From Lagopus muta (taxonomy: Eukaryota; Chordata; Aves; Galliformes; Phasianidae): 64,000 nt of DNA. The first letter of the stretch is position 1; each line of letters opens with the position of its first letter. The notes under the pieces are model-generated. The model did no database searches and was not told the DNA's origin. It saw only the letters and a program-made list of their open reading frames with translations. The position numbers and the translations under genes were made by a program. Positions 1 through 12,167 of the stretch are shown piece after piece. Where the stretch lies: the NCBI RefSeq assembly GCF_023343835.1, contig NC_064434.1, forward strand, positions 9,157,505 to 9,221,504. Direction: 5' to 3'.

Positions 1-65
1 GGTGGATCAACAGTTGAACCAGATGATCTTCATGGTCTTTTCCAACCTCAATAATTCTATGATTC
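1..65 (+). mobile_element. CR1 LINE 3' tail, cut by window edge
   Basis: The window opens inside the last bases of a sense CR1. The landmarks are the stretch ending in GGTCTTTTCCAACCT and the start of the ATTCTATG tail unit. The rest of the copy lies upstream of the window, so its length cannot be judged. Confidence 0.88.
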
Positions 66-2210
66 ACTTCCTGCTGGTGCATGGCTACCTTTGGGTAGAG
101 GTAGAATCCTCCTCACAGAAACAGGGACAGCACACTTGGTCTGCTAGCACACCAGGAGGGTAAAGACATCATTGCTTTGATATAACATGGGGCTGTGAGT
201 TTACTGGAAATAATGCTGTGAGCGGGAGCCACCCTGTCCACTCCCCCATCCTTCACATCTCAGATTCAGAGCACAGGGCTGCTGCTGGTAGCACTGGTAC
301 TTGCAAAGAGTCTGCACTTCAGTTGTCTTTGCCTATGAAATTGTGTGTTGTTCCTAGTGTCTACAGCAAAATTGCTTTTTTCCCTGTGTAGACTTTTATA
401 CCTTTCAACTGCAGGTTTCACCTGGGCTCATGGTACTCCTTGTTTATGGCAAAGAACTCCCTTTTCGTGGCCACAGCCAGTCTGACCCTTTGTCAAAAGT
501 ATTTCTCAGATCTGATCTTGAATTTACTCGTGCATAACCTCAACAACACCAACAGTAGAATGGCAGGACTGATAAAAGCAGGAGATGCCACTGACACTCC
601 CGTGTGAAAAGACCTCTGCATGGTCAGAGCCTTGCATCATCAGCCTTACATGTTTGAGCACACATGTCCCTACCTGAGCAAATGAAGCCAGAAGACATCC
701 AGAGCTCTTTCAGCAAATTTATTGAATTGGCTACAGGGCAAGGTGGCTTCTGGAGTGCTATGGCTTTGGTAGGAATGCCTCTAGGGTCAAATGCAAAAGC
801 TTTGGGATGGGATACCTGGTGGTGGATCAGCCGAGGCCCAGGTAGCTGTGCTTAGCTATGCAGCAGCCAGCAGAGCAGAGGTGAGGCAGAGGATTGCACT
901 GCTGGCTTCTTGAATTCCTACTTGCTTGGCTTTAAGCCCCTCTGCAACAGGGTGGGTGTCACTTCTCCTGGCAGACACTCTGTTCTCTCACAGTGGAAAA
1001 GGAGGGCAATGTCAAGCCCATTTTTCCTTTTAGAAATACAGTGTGAAAGAGTCCCCCTGCAGAAGACAGATTAAAAATAACCCTGTGAACTGCAGTGACT
1101 AATGTGCTCATCCATACAGAGCTGCCTCCCCTTCCATTGCTGTCTTGTGCATATCTGTGGTCCGTGACCTCAGGGGGACTGCAAAGTGAGTGACAGATTT
1201 ATGTTCATTGGGGAACATCCGTTGTCAGAGATATGCCGGGGTTTTAACTCTTCATCTCACTAACTTAAAAACTGCTGCAATCTGGTGGGAAAGTTGTCTG
1301 GATCTAGCAAACCTCCTGCTCACAGGCCATAGTGACCATAGTGACCATATGATGTTGTTCAGTCTCACAAAAGAGAGAGGCACTGGTTAATAAATGTAAA
1401 TGAAGATTGACTTGTGTGGGCAATGTTAAAGAAAGCTCCATGTCCTTTGTTTTAGACACACTTTCTCCTGTTGGCATACTTCAGCAGGTCTGGTTGCCCT
1501 CTCTTGGGGACTGTCATTTCAGCAATGAAATATCTTCTATGCTTCCCTCCCAGGTTGGTGAAATCTCAGCCTCTGTTGAGGAAAGCCTGACAATACTGCA
1601 CAGCTCAAGAGCAGGGTGAGAAGGTGCCTCCTGGCATGACAGCAGTGCAAATCACTCCAGGCTCCTTTCAGCCTTCATCAATGCTGTCTAACTCTTCCTG
1701 CTATGGGCAGTGCTACTTCCAAAATTCTTCTGGCCTGAGACAAGTCCAAATCTGGTGTTCATGGACAGGTTTTGGCATGCAAACCAGCACTGACAGATGT
1801 GTTGAAAGGCAGAACATTGAGAAGGTAGGTTTTTGGATCCACAATATTCTTGGGGATGAAAGAAAAGGTAGGTTAGCAAATGATCTGATCCTAGTCCTTT
1901 AATATTGACAGGAACATCCCATACCTGATAATGAACAGTTTCCGAGTCTGCTATGGACCCTATTTTGTGAGATAGGTAGGGAATGCTCAGAAGTTCTTTG
2001 AAAAGCATCTTACAATTCTAATCATAGAGAAATGACTGCAGACATCCAGAACCAACACCAGCTGGCACAGGAGCGCCATGCTATTGTAGGAGCAGTCTGT
2101 GCTATGGGCCAGCTCCCAGACCTGGGGATGCAGTGGGGGAACTCCCTGGGCTGGGCCTGACACATGCCAGGACCAGCAAACACCTATGCAGCAGAGGAGG
2201 CAAAGTCATT
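66..2210. other. Unassigned non-coding stretch
   Basis: No repeat family or exon is recognised. Open frames are all under about 110 codons and overlap on both strands. A 9-base unit (CATAGTGAC) is duplicated in tandem near 1328-1345. A short translation around it ends in HSDH, faintly like the CR1 endonuclease C-terminus, but too short to call. Confidence 0.5.
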
Positions 2211-2405
2211 GAATCACAGAACCATAGAATGGCTTGGGTTGGAAACGACCTCAAAAATCTAGTTCCAGTCTCCTGCCATGGTCAATGTTGCCGACAACTA
2301 GATCGAGTTTTAGATCAGGTTGCCCAGGGCCCCATCCAGCCTGGCCTTGAACACCTCCAAGTCCTTCTGATGCCCAGCCACCAAGTGCTGGGACAGCAGC
2401 TTTGC
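2211..2405 (-). mobile_element. CR1 LINE 3' end, antisense
   Basis: Read on the given strand it starts with the inverted tail (AATCACAGAACCATAGAAT), then GGTTGGAAACGACCTC, and runs into the CCAGGGCCCCATCCAGCCTGG block, which is the complement of the CR1 stretch encoding the C-terminal end of ORF2. The copy is 5' truncated at about 200 bases, as is usual for CR1. Confidence 0.92.
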
Positions 2406-4557
2406 TGGGGCATTTGCTGGAAGTCATGTGTGGTGAGCACACAGCAGTTCTCATAAATGCTTTTTTTCCTGATATGCTACGTGAGCCTTCTATGTTGACT
2501 CAGTCGCAAGGAAGATTCTTTCTAAATAAAAAAATTCCTCAGCTAAACATGACTTTCCAAAGCATGTTAATAAAAGATAAATGTGCTGACCATGACAAAA
2601 GATGACTGGCAAGGACACGTGGAACATAGTAAAACCATCTAGTGGCACGTGAGCTCTGAAGGAAAGATCTGTTTCCCATTACACAGCCCGTTTCCCATAA
2701 ATCTCAGCTTGAAGCATTTATTTCAATGAATGCCAACCAGGCTTGTATTTTTTCCGGTCTGGTTTTGAACGACAGATGACTAACAGGCCTAGCCTGGCTG
2801 ATAAGTGTGCAAAGAGCTCAGTGCCGATGTGTTGCACCGGTGAAATTGACTTTTATGGAGTTGCCCCAGATTTACCCATGTTAAGAGGCTCCAACACGTG
2901 ATTGTAGACTGGCAAGTCATCACACAGCACCTCGGTAGCAGCAAGTGCCCAAGTGTGATCCAAACCTTGGCTCAGAGGTTAGCTTTGACATCATTTAGCT
3001 TGCAGCGAGAGAGGATACAGCTACAACAAATTGCCTCATATCTCCTGAAGGCTGAAATGGTGATGCAGTCATCACACCTCACACTGCACATGGGAAAAAA
3101 CATGCCAGACCTTCTCTCTGGTGGAATATGCCTCCCATTTTGGGGAGCTCTTCATACCCATTCCGTTGCTCATGACTACTGATATCCAACACCAAAAGCT
3201 GCATCCAACCCCAGTTGTGAATAAGGACTGGGATGTCCTCCACTGAAAGCCTTGGGCTCTTGCAGAAGCAAATGGCAGTTCTAGGAGATGAGACCAAAGC
3301 CACAGATGGTTCTTGTGGGCAGATGGAAGAAAGCGCTTTCACCTGCTTGTTTGACATCAGTGAGAAATCAGTGGCTGCTGAAGGTCTGTGCTGCCCGTGG
3401 GCTTATACCCACAGCAAGGGCTCTATAAAACCTGCTTCTTGCTAATTGACCCAGCCCTGATGGTTTTCATACAGTGCCTCATCATCTGTGATAGATGAAC
3501 TGCACTGGCTGTGCGATGACCTGCCAGAGACCCTTCACACTGTGCAAACACCCCATGCTGTTTCAAGAAACAGTCCTTTTTTTTAAGCTGTAACCAATAG
3601 CAGAGGTACATTTAGGGTATCTTTTCACCTACATTAGGCAGTTGGTGCTGCAAGTTTAGATGCAAAGAGGAAACAGGAGAAGCAGCAACGATAGCATGGA
3701 GGGAGAAATTCAGCTCCATGTAAGAAAGGGAACAATTGATAGAGAAACAATGAACTTTTGAATGTTACTGGCAATCAATTGTTCAGAGGTTCCAGCAAAA
3801 TAAAACATTTAAAAATATTATATGTTTCATTAAGGTTTTATGCCTGGCCTTTTTTTGCAGCAGTCCCAAGTGTTTCATAAATTGTATTCATCTCTCTTCT
3901 AGTCTGCCCTTTTGTCTAAGTGAGGTCAGAGAGAGTGGAAGAGCATTTTTGGCAAAGGGAAGATTTCAGTATGTCACATTTAATAGAAGGAATAAGTACA
4001 CAAAATCCCAGGGTCTGTGAATGTCTTTGTGCAGGGGGACTAATTTGCATTATTATTGGATAGGTTTCCCTAATGATCTTCTTTTCTTTGTTGTTCTTAC
4101 TTCATTTACTGTGTAGATGTGTACTGAGGCATTTCCTCTGCCGAGTTGAGGCCTCAGTGCTCAGACCAGCCACTGAGACTGCTGCAGGCCCAGTGTCATG
4201 AGAATCATTAGGAGGTGGCAGTCATTGGGACTGTAACATCTTATTCTGTCTCTGCACTCACAAAGCCAACGTTGCCTGAGCAGAGGCGTGCCAAATGTTA
4301 TTTGTGAATGCATGGATGGAGTTAAAACATGGAAGTTTGGAGTCGAAATAATCCTCTCCCTGGTTCCTGAGGCACCCTTTAACTCTTAAATATTTCCAGA
4401 TATTGAAGCAATATCTATGCCAGCAAGGTCAGGCCAGAAAAACCCTCTCTCATGTGACATCTCTTCAACCATGATGCTGTTTTACCGAACCTTTGCTAAG
4501 GCTGGCTTATTTTCCCATAAAATAGGAGGAGTAAGTGCCTTGTAAGAAATCAAATGT
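2406..4557. other. Unassigned non-coding stretch with E-box cluster
   Basis: No gene or repeat family is recognised. Three palindromic CACGTG hexamers lie at 2616, 2646 and 2895, and an exact ATTTGCAT octamer lies in an AT-rich part near 4043-4051. Both are sequence matches only; there is no evidence of binding. Frames at 2898-3182 (+) and 3079-3357 (-) overlap antisense and show no family. Confidence 0.45.
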
Positions 4558-4908
4558 CACTCCTGACTTCAAAGAAGGCAAGCAGGAGGACCTGGGGACC
4601 TGCAATCTGTTGGCCTCACCTTGATCCCTGGGAATGTGATGGAGCAGCTAATCCTTGAAATCACTTCCATGCAAATGAAGGGCAAGAAAATCACCAGGTG
4701 AAATGAACATGGATTCACCAAGGGGAAGTCATACTTAACCATCTTGATGAAACTCTACGTGTTTCCTGTAATGACCATCCTGATGGATGAGGGGAGAGCA
4801 GTGGATATTGTTTATCTGGACTTCAGTAATGCCTTTGGCACTATCTTCCTTCAGATCTTTACAGACAAGCTGCTGATGTGTGGGTTGGATGGGCTGTCAG
4901 TGGGGCAG
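4558..4908 (+). mobile_element. CR1 ORF2 reverse-transcriptase fragment
   Basis: Translation across shifting frames gives the N-terminal reverse-transcriptase landmarks of CR1 ORF2 in order: a block equal to the usual GNYRPVSLTS region, a G-F-T-K-G-K-S block near 4711-4731, then GRAVDIVYLDFSNAFGT at about 4795-4845. The LDFS(K)AFDT motif carries the first catalytic aspartate of this polymerase. The family sequence has K and D where this copy has N and G (NAFGT), and stop codons interrupt the reading, so it is dead. A CR1 3' end of the same strand starts 1 kb downstream and could be the far end of the same insertion. Confidence 0.85.
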
Positions 4909-5949
4909 TGCATCTGTTACAACACCCGACTCCCTACAAAGAGTTTCTGTGCAGTGACAGGGGCCTGAGGACACAACGGGAGCTGCAGTTTCCACTTTGT
5001 TTTTGGCTGTTGCAGCTCCCCACCTTTTGTGTTACCTGCACCCTCATTTGAGATGGAGAAGCTGCCTGTTACCACAGGCCTCTTTGTGTCTGCTACCAGG
5101 TTCTGCCTGCCAACATGCACTCAAACCCTATGCAGTTTATAAGTGTAGCTATTTTCTCTGCAGGAAGGTGAGCAATTTGATTAATGCAGAATTCTGGCTT
5201 GCAGGAAAGCAGGCTCATTCACTAACAGATGAAGATTAATGCAGATCCTTTACCTTTCTCAAGACGTTATACTTGGCTGGCTTGACTCCTTGCAGAGATG
5301 CAGCCTGCATGCTTGAACAGGGAACAACTATTTTTTCAGGCCATTTGGCTCCTGCGCTGATGAGATCTCCTTTGTTGTCTGTACCACAGTGGTGAATGTT
5401 TCTTGTACCCATGCCAGTGCTGAAAGCTCAACAGAGGAGGGTGCAGGGCAGGCTGAACCTGAAGAAGTCCAGCAACACCAATGCAGTGTTCTACAGAACC
5501 TCCTCTCTAGCTAAATTCAAAAGAGAAATAGCCACACAAATTGATATTTTCCAAAATATTGAGACAAATGGTTTAAATCTAGCATTTCTCAGCAGCAGAG
5601 TCTACACTGTAGTTTAAATGCAACCCCAAGCGCTCTCTGACTCCTAACACTATCCCCTCTTTACATAGAGAGACAACCTAGAGTTAGCCATGAGTTAGAG
5701 GTGACATTGGGTGCTGTCTACATGGGGAAAACCTGAACCCAGGCCACCTGGGAGTACTGCTCCATCCATGTGATGTCAGCACAACACCATTAGAGCCTCT
5801 GGGATCAAGATGGAAATAAGCAACTTGCACTCATACGTTTGGAGAGAAGTAGTCTTAACAGACTGGGTGCTAAAAATAAGTATACAACCCTAGCTGGTCA
5901 CCTGAGCAGTACTGTAAGTTCTGTAAGTATCAACTCTTTGAAAGGGTAG
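4909..5949. other. Unassigned stretch between two sense CR1 pieces
   Basis: I recognise no CR1 middle section here, although the distance between the flanking pieces (about 1.0 kb) is close to the part of CR1 that would be missing. Frames of 60-80 codons on both strands show no family. Confidence 0.4.
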
Positions 5950-6247
5950 ATAACTGCAGGACAAGGGGAAATGGTTTGAAGTTGAGGGAGGGAAGATTTA
6001 GGTTGGATGTCAGGGGGAAGTTCTTTACTATGAGAGTGGTGAGGTGCTGGAACAGCTGCCCAGAGAGGCTGTGGATGCCCCGTCCCTGGAGGTGTTCAAG
6101 GCCAGGTTGGATGGGGCCCTGGGCAGCCTGGTCTGGTATTAAAAGTGGAGGTTGGTGGCCCTGTGTGTGGCAGGGGGTTGGAAATTCATGATCCTTGAGG
6201 TCCCTTCCAAACCTGGCCATTCTGTGATCATTCTGTGATTCTGTGAT
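5950..6247 (+). mobile_element. CR1 LINE 3' end
   Basis: The copy shows GACAAGGGGAAATGG, the block encoding the F-F-T-(M)-R-V-V-R-C-W-N end of ORF2, GTTCAAGGCCAGGTTGGATGG, GGGGGTTGGAA, and finally three ATTCTGTG-type tail units at 6220-6247. Only the last roughly 300 bases of the family are present. Confidence 0.93.
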
Positions 6248-6841
6248 ACTGGGCTCTCTAAACAATCCACAATGATAAACAGGAATCTCCAGAGAGCAAT
6301 TCAGCTTCCTTAAGAGAAATGTTGTTTTCTGTTTGTCTCTATTGACTCAATCTCATCTTCTCTGCCTTCCTAAGCATTTCTGCAGTTTAATTTTAGTTCA
6401 AGGTGGCTTTTAAGGTAAAATATCCATGCAAATTAGATTAGTTCCAGATCATTAGATCCCTTCCCAATTTCTGAACAAACACTGCCAACCATTTTTAGAA
6501 GTGCCAACACGTGATGAACAAACTGCTATTAGCCTTGCAGTTGCAGGCTTGTCTTCTGCTGAGATGCAAACAAGCAGCCAGAGGTACTCTGCAGCAGTCA
6601 ATTAACATCATTTTGCAGATAATTTACACTAAAGAGAAGCATATCAACAGGTGTGTTAATACCTGGGAATATAATTCCCAGTTTGAGAAAGGGGGTACTC
6701 AGAATTGGCATAAGCAAAACGCCGTCAATGAAACTCAAACGCAGTTTACACTAAGTTTTGGATCTAAATTCATAGGATGAGCAAATTTGGGCATGAGAGT
6801 TCTTTTCCAGGTGCCACATTATATCTACACTGCTTTCACTT
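6248..6841. other. Unassigned stretch between opposed CR1 pieces
   Basis: AT-rich sequence between a sense CR1 tail and an antisense CR1 body. A CACGTG hexamer lies near 6510. Nothing else is recognised. If the antisense CR1 once had its 3' half here, it is gone or decayed past recognition. Confidence 0.4.
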
Positions 6842-7975
6842 TACCTCGCCCTGTTACAGTGAATTGAAAGAGATTCTCCTTAGCGTTCCTCTTACTGTTA
6901 ATATATTTGTAGAGAAGTTTTTTGTTCTCGTTTGCTACAATGGTCAGGTTGAGTTCAAGCTGGGCTTTTGCCTTTCTAATTTTCTCCCTTCACACCCTAA
7001 CAACTTCTCTGTACTCTCTCCAAGTTCCTCATCCCTTCTTCCATAGGAAGTAGATTCTCTTTTTCTCTTGGAGGCTTAAGAAAAGCTCCCTGTTCATCCA
7101 CTCTGGTCTTCTTCTCCACTAGCCCATCTTACGGCACAGGGGACAGCCTGCTCATCTGCTCCTTCTTGAGAAGCGACCAGCCCCTCCTTTACCCTCCAAG
7201 ATTGAATCCCAACAGACCCTCCCTACCAGTCTCCTGAGCAATTCAAAGTCTGCCCTCCAGAAGGCAGCAGATTTGTTCTCTCGTCTCCTGGCTCCACCAA
7301 GAATCAAGAATTCTACCATTTCACGGTCACTCTGTCCAAGGCAGCTCCTGACCTCCACATCTCCTACCCGTCCTTCTCTGTTTGTGAACAGCAGGTCTAG
7401 CAGGGCACCTCCCCTGGTAGGCTCTCTAGCCAGCTGCACCAGGATCTTCCGCACAGTGTAGAAACCTTCTAGACTGCTGCTTCTGCGCCATGTTGTATTT
7501 CTGGCACGTATCAGGGAAGTTGAATTCCCTCATGAGGACAAGTGCTGGCAATCACACAGCTTCTGTCAGCTGTTCATAGATCCCCTCACCTGCCTCATCA
7601 TCCATGTTTAGTGGTCTATAACAGACCCCCACAGGATGTCCACCTTGTTGGCTTTCCACTGATCCTTACCTGTAGAGACTCAACCTTGTCATTCCCAGCC
7701 CTGAGCTCAACAGCTTCGAAACATTCTCTAAGATAGAGAGTCATACCACCGCCCTTCCTTCTTTGTCTGTCCTTTCTGGAGCGCTCATACCCATCCATTG
7801 CAGCAGTCCGTTAGTTTCCGTTGTGGCAACTAAGTCACAGTTTGCCTGCCACACAATGGCCTTCAGCTCCTGCTGTTTGTTGCTCATGCTGTGTGCACTG
7901 GTGTAGATGCACTTCAGCTGAGCCCCTTGCCTCACCCCCAATCCTGTTATTGTTCCCCTAGGCTCATCTCTAGTG
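6842..7975 (-). mobile_element. CR1 ORF2 endonuclease to pre-RT piece, antisense
   Basis: Reading the minus strand from about 7975 down gives the start of CR1 ORF2. First comes a block like LKC(I)YTSAHSMSNKQQEL at about 7920-7866, then the TTET endonuclease box (the catalytic glutamate is kept). In a shifted frame follow a DRQRRKGGG block and the GVCYRP box near 7631-7613. At 7454-7152 comes ALLDLLFTNREG with QSDREMVEF and RRADFELLRRLVGRV-type sequence, and near 7060-6845 the WKKG and YKYINSKRNAKENL blocks that precede the reverse transcriptase. At least two frameshifts and several stops break it. Most CR1 copies keep the 3' end and lose the 5' end; this one keeps 5' sequence and lacks the polymerase and 3' tail. 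Confidence 0.9.
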
Positions 7976-8164
7976 AGATGATGTGCTCACCTCTTCTTTC
8001 CTTCTTGGTGGAGGCAATCTTGAGGCCTGTGGTTGACCACCTCACCCAGACAAGCTCTTGGTTGGACCTTCTACCACATTCTCACTTACCTCTCCCTCAA
8101 GACCAAGAGCCTAGATACTGTATCCATTCTACAGATGGATTTTCCTCTGTAATATATATATATA
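7976..8164 (-). mobile_element. Possible upstream extension of antisense CR1
   Basis: The sequence is contiguous with the start of the ORF2 remnant and shows no boundary. It may hold the ORF1-ORF2 junction of the same CR1, but I recognise no ORF1 motif. It ends at a TA repeat followed by a T run. Confidence 0.35.
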
Positions 8165-8179
8165 TTTTTTTTTTTTTTT
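8152..8179. repeat. (TA)n followed by T15 simple repeat
   Basis: About seven TA units run straight into fifteen T. On the minus strand this is an A run directly upstream of the CR1 piece. Confidence 0.95.
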
Positions 8180-10828
8180 AAAAGATGCTTCAGGGAGCTC
8201 CTTCCCACCGCTCCACAGGGTGTATAGGGCCAGTAGACAAGGTTCAGTGCTCAGAGTTGTGAATGATCGAGGTCTTCACAATTCCCCACGTTCAGGAACA
8301 AACAGTAAGCCAACATCTGGCTTGGCAGAGATGTCCCCTTGGTGCACTTGGATGTAGTTCATGAGGAGTTGGGAGCAGGGAAATCTCTCGACAAGGCAGC
8401 TTGCAGAACATCTTCACTTATTTTCAGTGGTAATTAATTGTGTCCTGGGAACACACAGCCTTATCTGCCTAATTAGTTGCTATGCTGGGCTGTGCTTTGG
8501 ATAGTTTCATAGACACAGCAACTAAAACAAGGACCAAAGTCCCACTGCTAGAGTCCACTGAGAGCCAGCTGCCATGCTGGCTCACGCTGTCATGGTGCAG
8601 CATTGTCATTCGCAGTCCCTGGGGCAAGGAATGTTGGCAATGGAGAACTCAGGACATGGGGTCAAATAAATCTGAGTGTCACAAAGGAAGCTTGCCAGCT
8701 GAGTTTGACTGCTGTAACTAACCTGCAGTTCTTGACATTTACTATTCTTGGACAAAGCAGCCTGAAATGCTGCATTTAAACCTTGGCTTTGAAAATCTCT
8801 AAATCTAGTCTCTGCTGAAACTGGCATATGTAGCACAAAGGCACAAGGGTGCTTGCCAGTTTCCAACATGGCCCTATAGCTACTGCAAGAGCACGTGAAA
8901 CTCAGCATCTTGTTTGCCAGAAACCTGGAAATTCAGTCTGGAAGGACTGAATTTTCTGGGGGCAGTTTGTGGAAAATGCCTCTAAACTCCAAGCACCATT
9001 TCAAAACCCCGCGTGCAGAAATCCATGCTCCTCCCCAGAGTGGGGGACTGCTGTGCAGACAGGAGCAGGTCCCATAGCCCTGCCTGCAGGGCTGCAGAAC
9101 AATGCTCCTTTCTGTGAGTGATCAGGCTGGGGCCTTCACAAGCTCCGGTTATTTCTGATTTGCATTTGGCATGGATAACAGTGTGTTGCCCTTTGCTTCT
9201 AAGCTTGTTTAGGAGTAAGGATTTTCATCTTACTAAGCTCTTTCTATTGAAATACTGTTATTTTTGAGCCAGAGTCCTGGCTCGCATGAAAGCAGTTTGA
9301 TTTCAGCTATTAATGTGGCAAATGAGGGAGAAGTGGGTGAAGGCACTTCCATATCACCGACTTGACCATGGTCTCTCTCCACCTTCCATCTTCAGCTGCT
9401 GCAGCAGTTTCCCATGAAATCTAAGCACAAGAGTCTAATAATTATGAGACTGTTAGCCTCAAACACAAGGAAGAGGTGACCAAAGGCGAAGGAAACTCTT
9501 ATCCCAGAAGGATGCAGCTTGACTGTGAGGAGGAGGGAAGGATCTCCACTCAACTTTACAGCCTAAAAAAGTAGTGAGTCTGAGGAAGGCCAGAAAATCT
9601 TTTGGTCCTCACGGCCCAGCCTATAGCAAGGGATAGAAAAGCAAAAGGGCAGTAGGCATTGGACAAACCCTGCTTTCCACGAGATGAACAATCTCAGGCA
9701 GTAGGCTGGGTCAGCAAATCCCAACACCAACTGGTTCATGCCTCATCCTGGCAACAAACCCCACCAATGCCAACCAGCAAATATCCCATAGCCACCCCAT
9801 GGAAAATTACTAACTGTACAACGTTGGTGAAATCCAGCCTGTACTATACTTTGCTGGGAATACAATTAAACCAGAATGCCAATTAACCTATAAATGTTTT
9901 TTTTCTGGATCTTGAAAAACACAGAATATTGTGTAGGAACACAAGCAGTTGTTATTAAAAACAATCTGGTCCACATTTCTCCCACACAGCTAACATTTTT
10001 TCCCAAAAGTACTCAGTATGCTATTACTACAAAATGAGGAAGTTTCCTTAGAGCAAGCTTCCTTAGCTCACTTACAGCCATGCTGCTCTGGTCCCCGTAT
10101 GAAAGACAACATGATTTAAACTAGTGAGAAGCCATAAACACAAGTTGCATTTTCTGTGAAAGGCTGTGTGCATTCCAAACAACTTTTAAGATCTGTTCTA
10201 ACAGTAACTTTTAGGAGGAACTTTGTCACACTGAGATTAAAGGATTAGAATATAAAAAGAGTTTCCAGACAAGCCCAAAAACTTACAAAAAAGGAAGAAA
10301 CTTCTAAGAAGAAGAAGAAAAGATCCATTGTGAACACAGGACTATCTGTTTCTAAAAATTCTACAGGAGAGTTATGTTCTCTACAACCTGATAAGACGCT
10401 CCTTCCCTTATCCGTGGTGATTTGAGAAATGAAGCCATCACAATGAATTGCATCTGGCCAGATTAAATGGGCTTCTCAGGAAGTTCTGTTTCCCATTTCT
10501 TACTGGCAAGGATTACACAGCCTCCACCTTCCCAACAGAGCCTATAGCACAAGATTTGATTGCCTTCCAGTGGGGAGGCTATACGCCCCACCTGTGCCCA
10601 AGGGGCACGGTATGCTTAGAACAGTACATAATACTGGGCAATTACAGTGCTGTGAAGCACCATTCTCAATAGCTGAATCTGTACCTCATTGCATCTACAG
10701 GAGGGAGAGCTAATGGAGCTCCAGGTAAATACCACAAGTGCCTTGAGAAGCCTTAAGGCAAATGTGACTCTCCCAGTCCTTCTCCTTTCCCTCTGGGGCA
10801 TTCAGCAAAGTACAGAAGTACATAAATA
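8180..10828. other. Unassigned non-coding stretch
   Basis: No repeat family or exon is recognised in 2.6 kb. The longest frames are 100 codons (8606-8908, minus) and about 80 codons (8482-8721, plus); these overlap antisense. A short GAA-type purine run lies at 10306-10321. Confidence 0.5.
10306..10321. repeat. Short (GAA)n purine run
   Basis: About five GAA units in an A-rich, purine-rich context. A minor simple repeat. Confidence 0.8.
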
Positions 10829-11012
10829 CACAGAATCATAGAATCGTTTGAGTTGGAAGAGACCCATAAAAGCCATCTAGTCCAACTCCCCTGCAATGAA
10901 CAGGGACACCTACAGCTTGATGAGGTGCTCAGAGCCCTGTCCAGCCTGACCTTGAGTGTCTCCAGGGATGGGGCATCCACCACCTCTCTGGGCAAGATGC
11001 CTTCCAGTCAGG
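10829..11012 (-). mobile_element. CR1 LINE 3' end, antisense
   Basis: The inverted tail (CACAGAATCATAGAATCG) is followed by GAGTTGGAAGAGACCCA, CTAGTCCAACTCCCCTGC, and the CAGCCTGACCTTGAGTGTC and GGGGCATCCACCACCTCTC blocks. The wording differs from the copies at 2211 and 5950, so it belongs to a different CR1 subfamily, one shared with the copies at 37640 and 57053. Confidence 0.92.
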
Positions 11013-11705
11013 GAGTTCGCACAAAGAGGACATCACCGGTACAAGTGTGCAGGTTTAACACATTTCCTGGCACCTATTCTGCTTCCCAGATCTCTTCTGT
11101 TGACATCTGAGTGATGGAGAAGAGAGTATCCTTTGAGTAAAAGGAAAACTTTCAGACAGGAGAGGGCAATGTCTTCCAGCTACATCTTCCCCCAGCCTTT
11201 CCATGCGTGCAACATGCAACAAGGTGATGATAACAAGTGCTTTACTCCTCTCAGCCCATTTCTGGGCAGAACAGGCATATCCAGAGACCCTGATGAAGGC
11301 TTGGGTTGGCTGTTTTACTGCCAGCTTTGTATTTGCTCATTTGCTCCTCTCTTCCCAAATTTGGTATGTTACTGAGTTTAATTAATTGTGTTTATCTTCT
11401 AACTTACAGATTACTCTGAGTACTGCTGCTGCCCTCAAGAAGGCTTGAAAGCTTTCCTCCAAGGACTTAATCACTCCACAAATGGAAGTCTGTCCTCGAC
11501 TCCTTTGTTTGAAGTGGTAGTGGGAAAAAAATATTAACTAAAATCTCCATAACCATTCTGAAAAAAAATATTGACAGCTTGCCTTTGGTGCAAATTTTCA
11601 AGCACCTCAGCACCCACCTAATCAAAATCTAATCTTCTGCTCTTTCTTGGATGTTGAATAAATACATATCCCTTTCTACAACTCCTGGAAAGGAGGTTGT
11701 AGCAC
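11013..11705. other. Unassigned non-coding stretch
   Basis: Nothing is recognised. Two overlapping plus-strand frames of 80 and 60 codons at 11133-11385 show no family. Confidence 0.45.
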
Positions 11706-11972
11706 GGTGGAGGTCAGCCTCTTCTCTCAGATGACAGCAATGGAATAAGAAGCAATGGCCTCACATTGCACCAGGGGAGGTTTAGGTTGGATATTAGGAA
11801 AAATTTCTTCTCAGAAAGAGTGGTGAGGCATTGGCACAGGCTGCCCAAGACAGTGGTGGAGTCACCATCCCCAGAGGTGTTCCAGAACTGTGGAGATGTA
11901 CATTGAGGAACACGGTTAGTGGGCAGTTTTGGTGATGATTATAGGTCTTTTCCAACCTTAATGATTCTATGA
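11706..11972 (+). mobile_element. CR1 LINE 3' end
   Basis: Landmarks are GGTTTAGGTTGGATATTAGG, GGTGAGGCATTGGCACAGG, a CATTGAGGAACACGGTTAGTG block, GGTCTTTTCCAACCTTAATG and one tail unit. This GAGGGACATGGTTTAGTGG-type subfamily is also seen at 39677, 55280 and 61750. The 3' tail is short (one unit). Confidence 0.92.
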
Positions 11973-12167
11973 TAACCTGGTAGTGGCAGAAAGGTCTATG
12001 AAGTCAAGATGCAGCACATCAGGTTCTCCTCCACTGCTCATCGGACTGTTTACCCTGCCAAAGAAAGGAACCACACTGAAGTCACATGATTAGTTTTGGA
12101 AAACTGTACTTGTGATATATTTGTGGTTTTTTTTCTGCTGGACTTTATTGAGTTATGAATAATTCAT
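11973..12167. other. Short unassigned spacer between CR1 pieces
   Basis: Nothing is recognised apart from a run of nine T near 12127-12135. Confidence 0.4.

Noticed and set aside
1190..1390. Frame ending in HSDHSDHMMLF, considered as CR1 endonuclease C-terminus
   Set aside because: The match is under ten residues, partly produced by a 9-base tandem duplication, with no flanking CR1 blocks.
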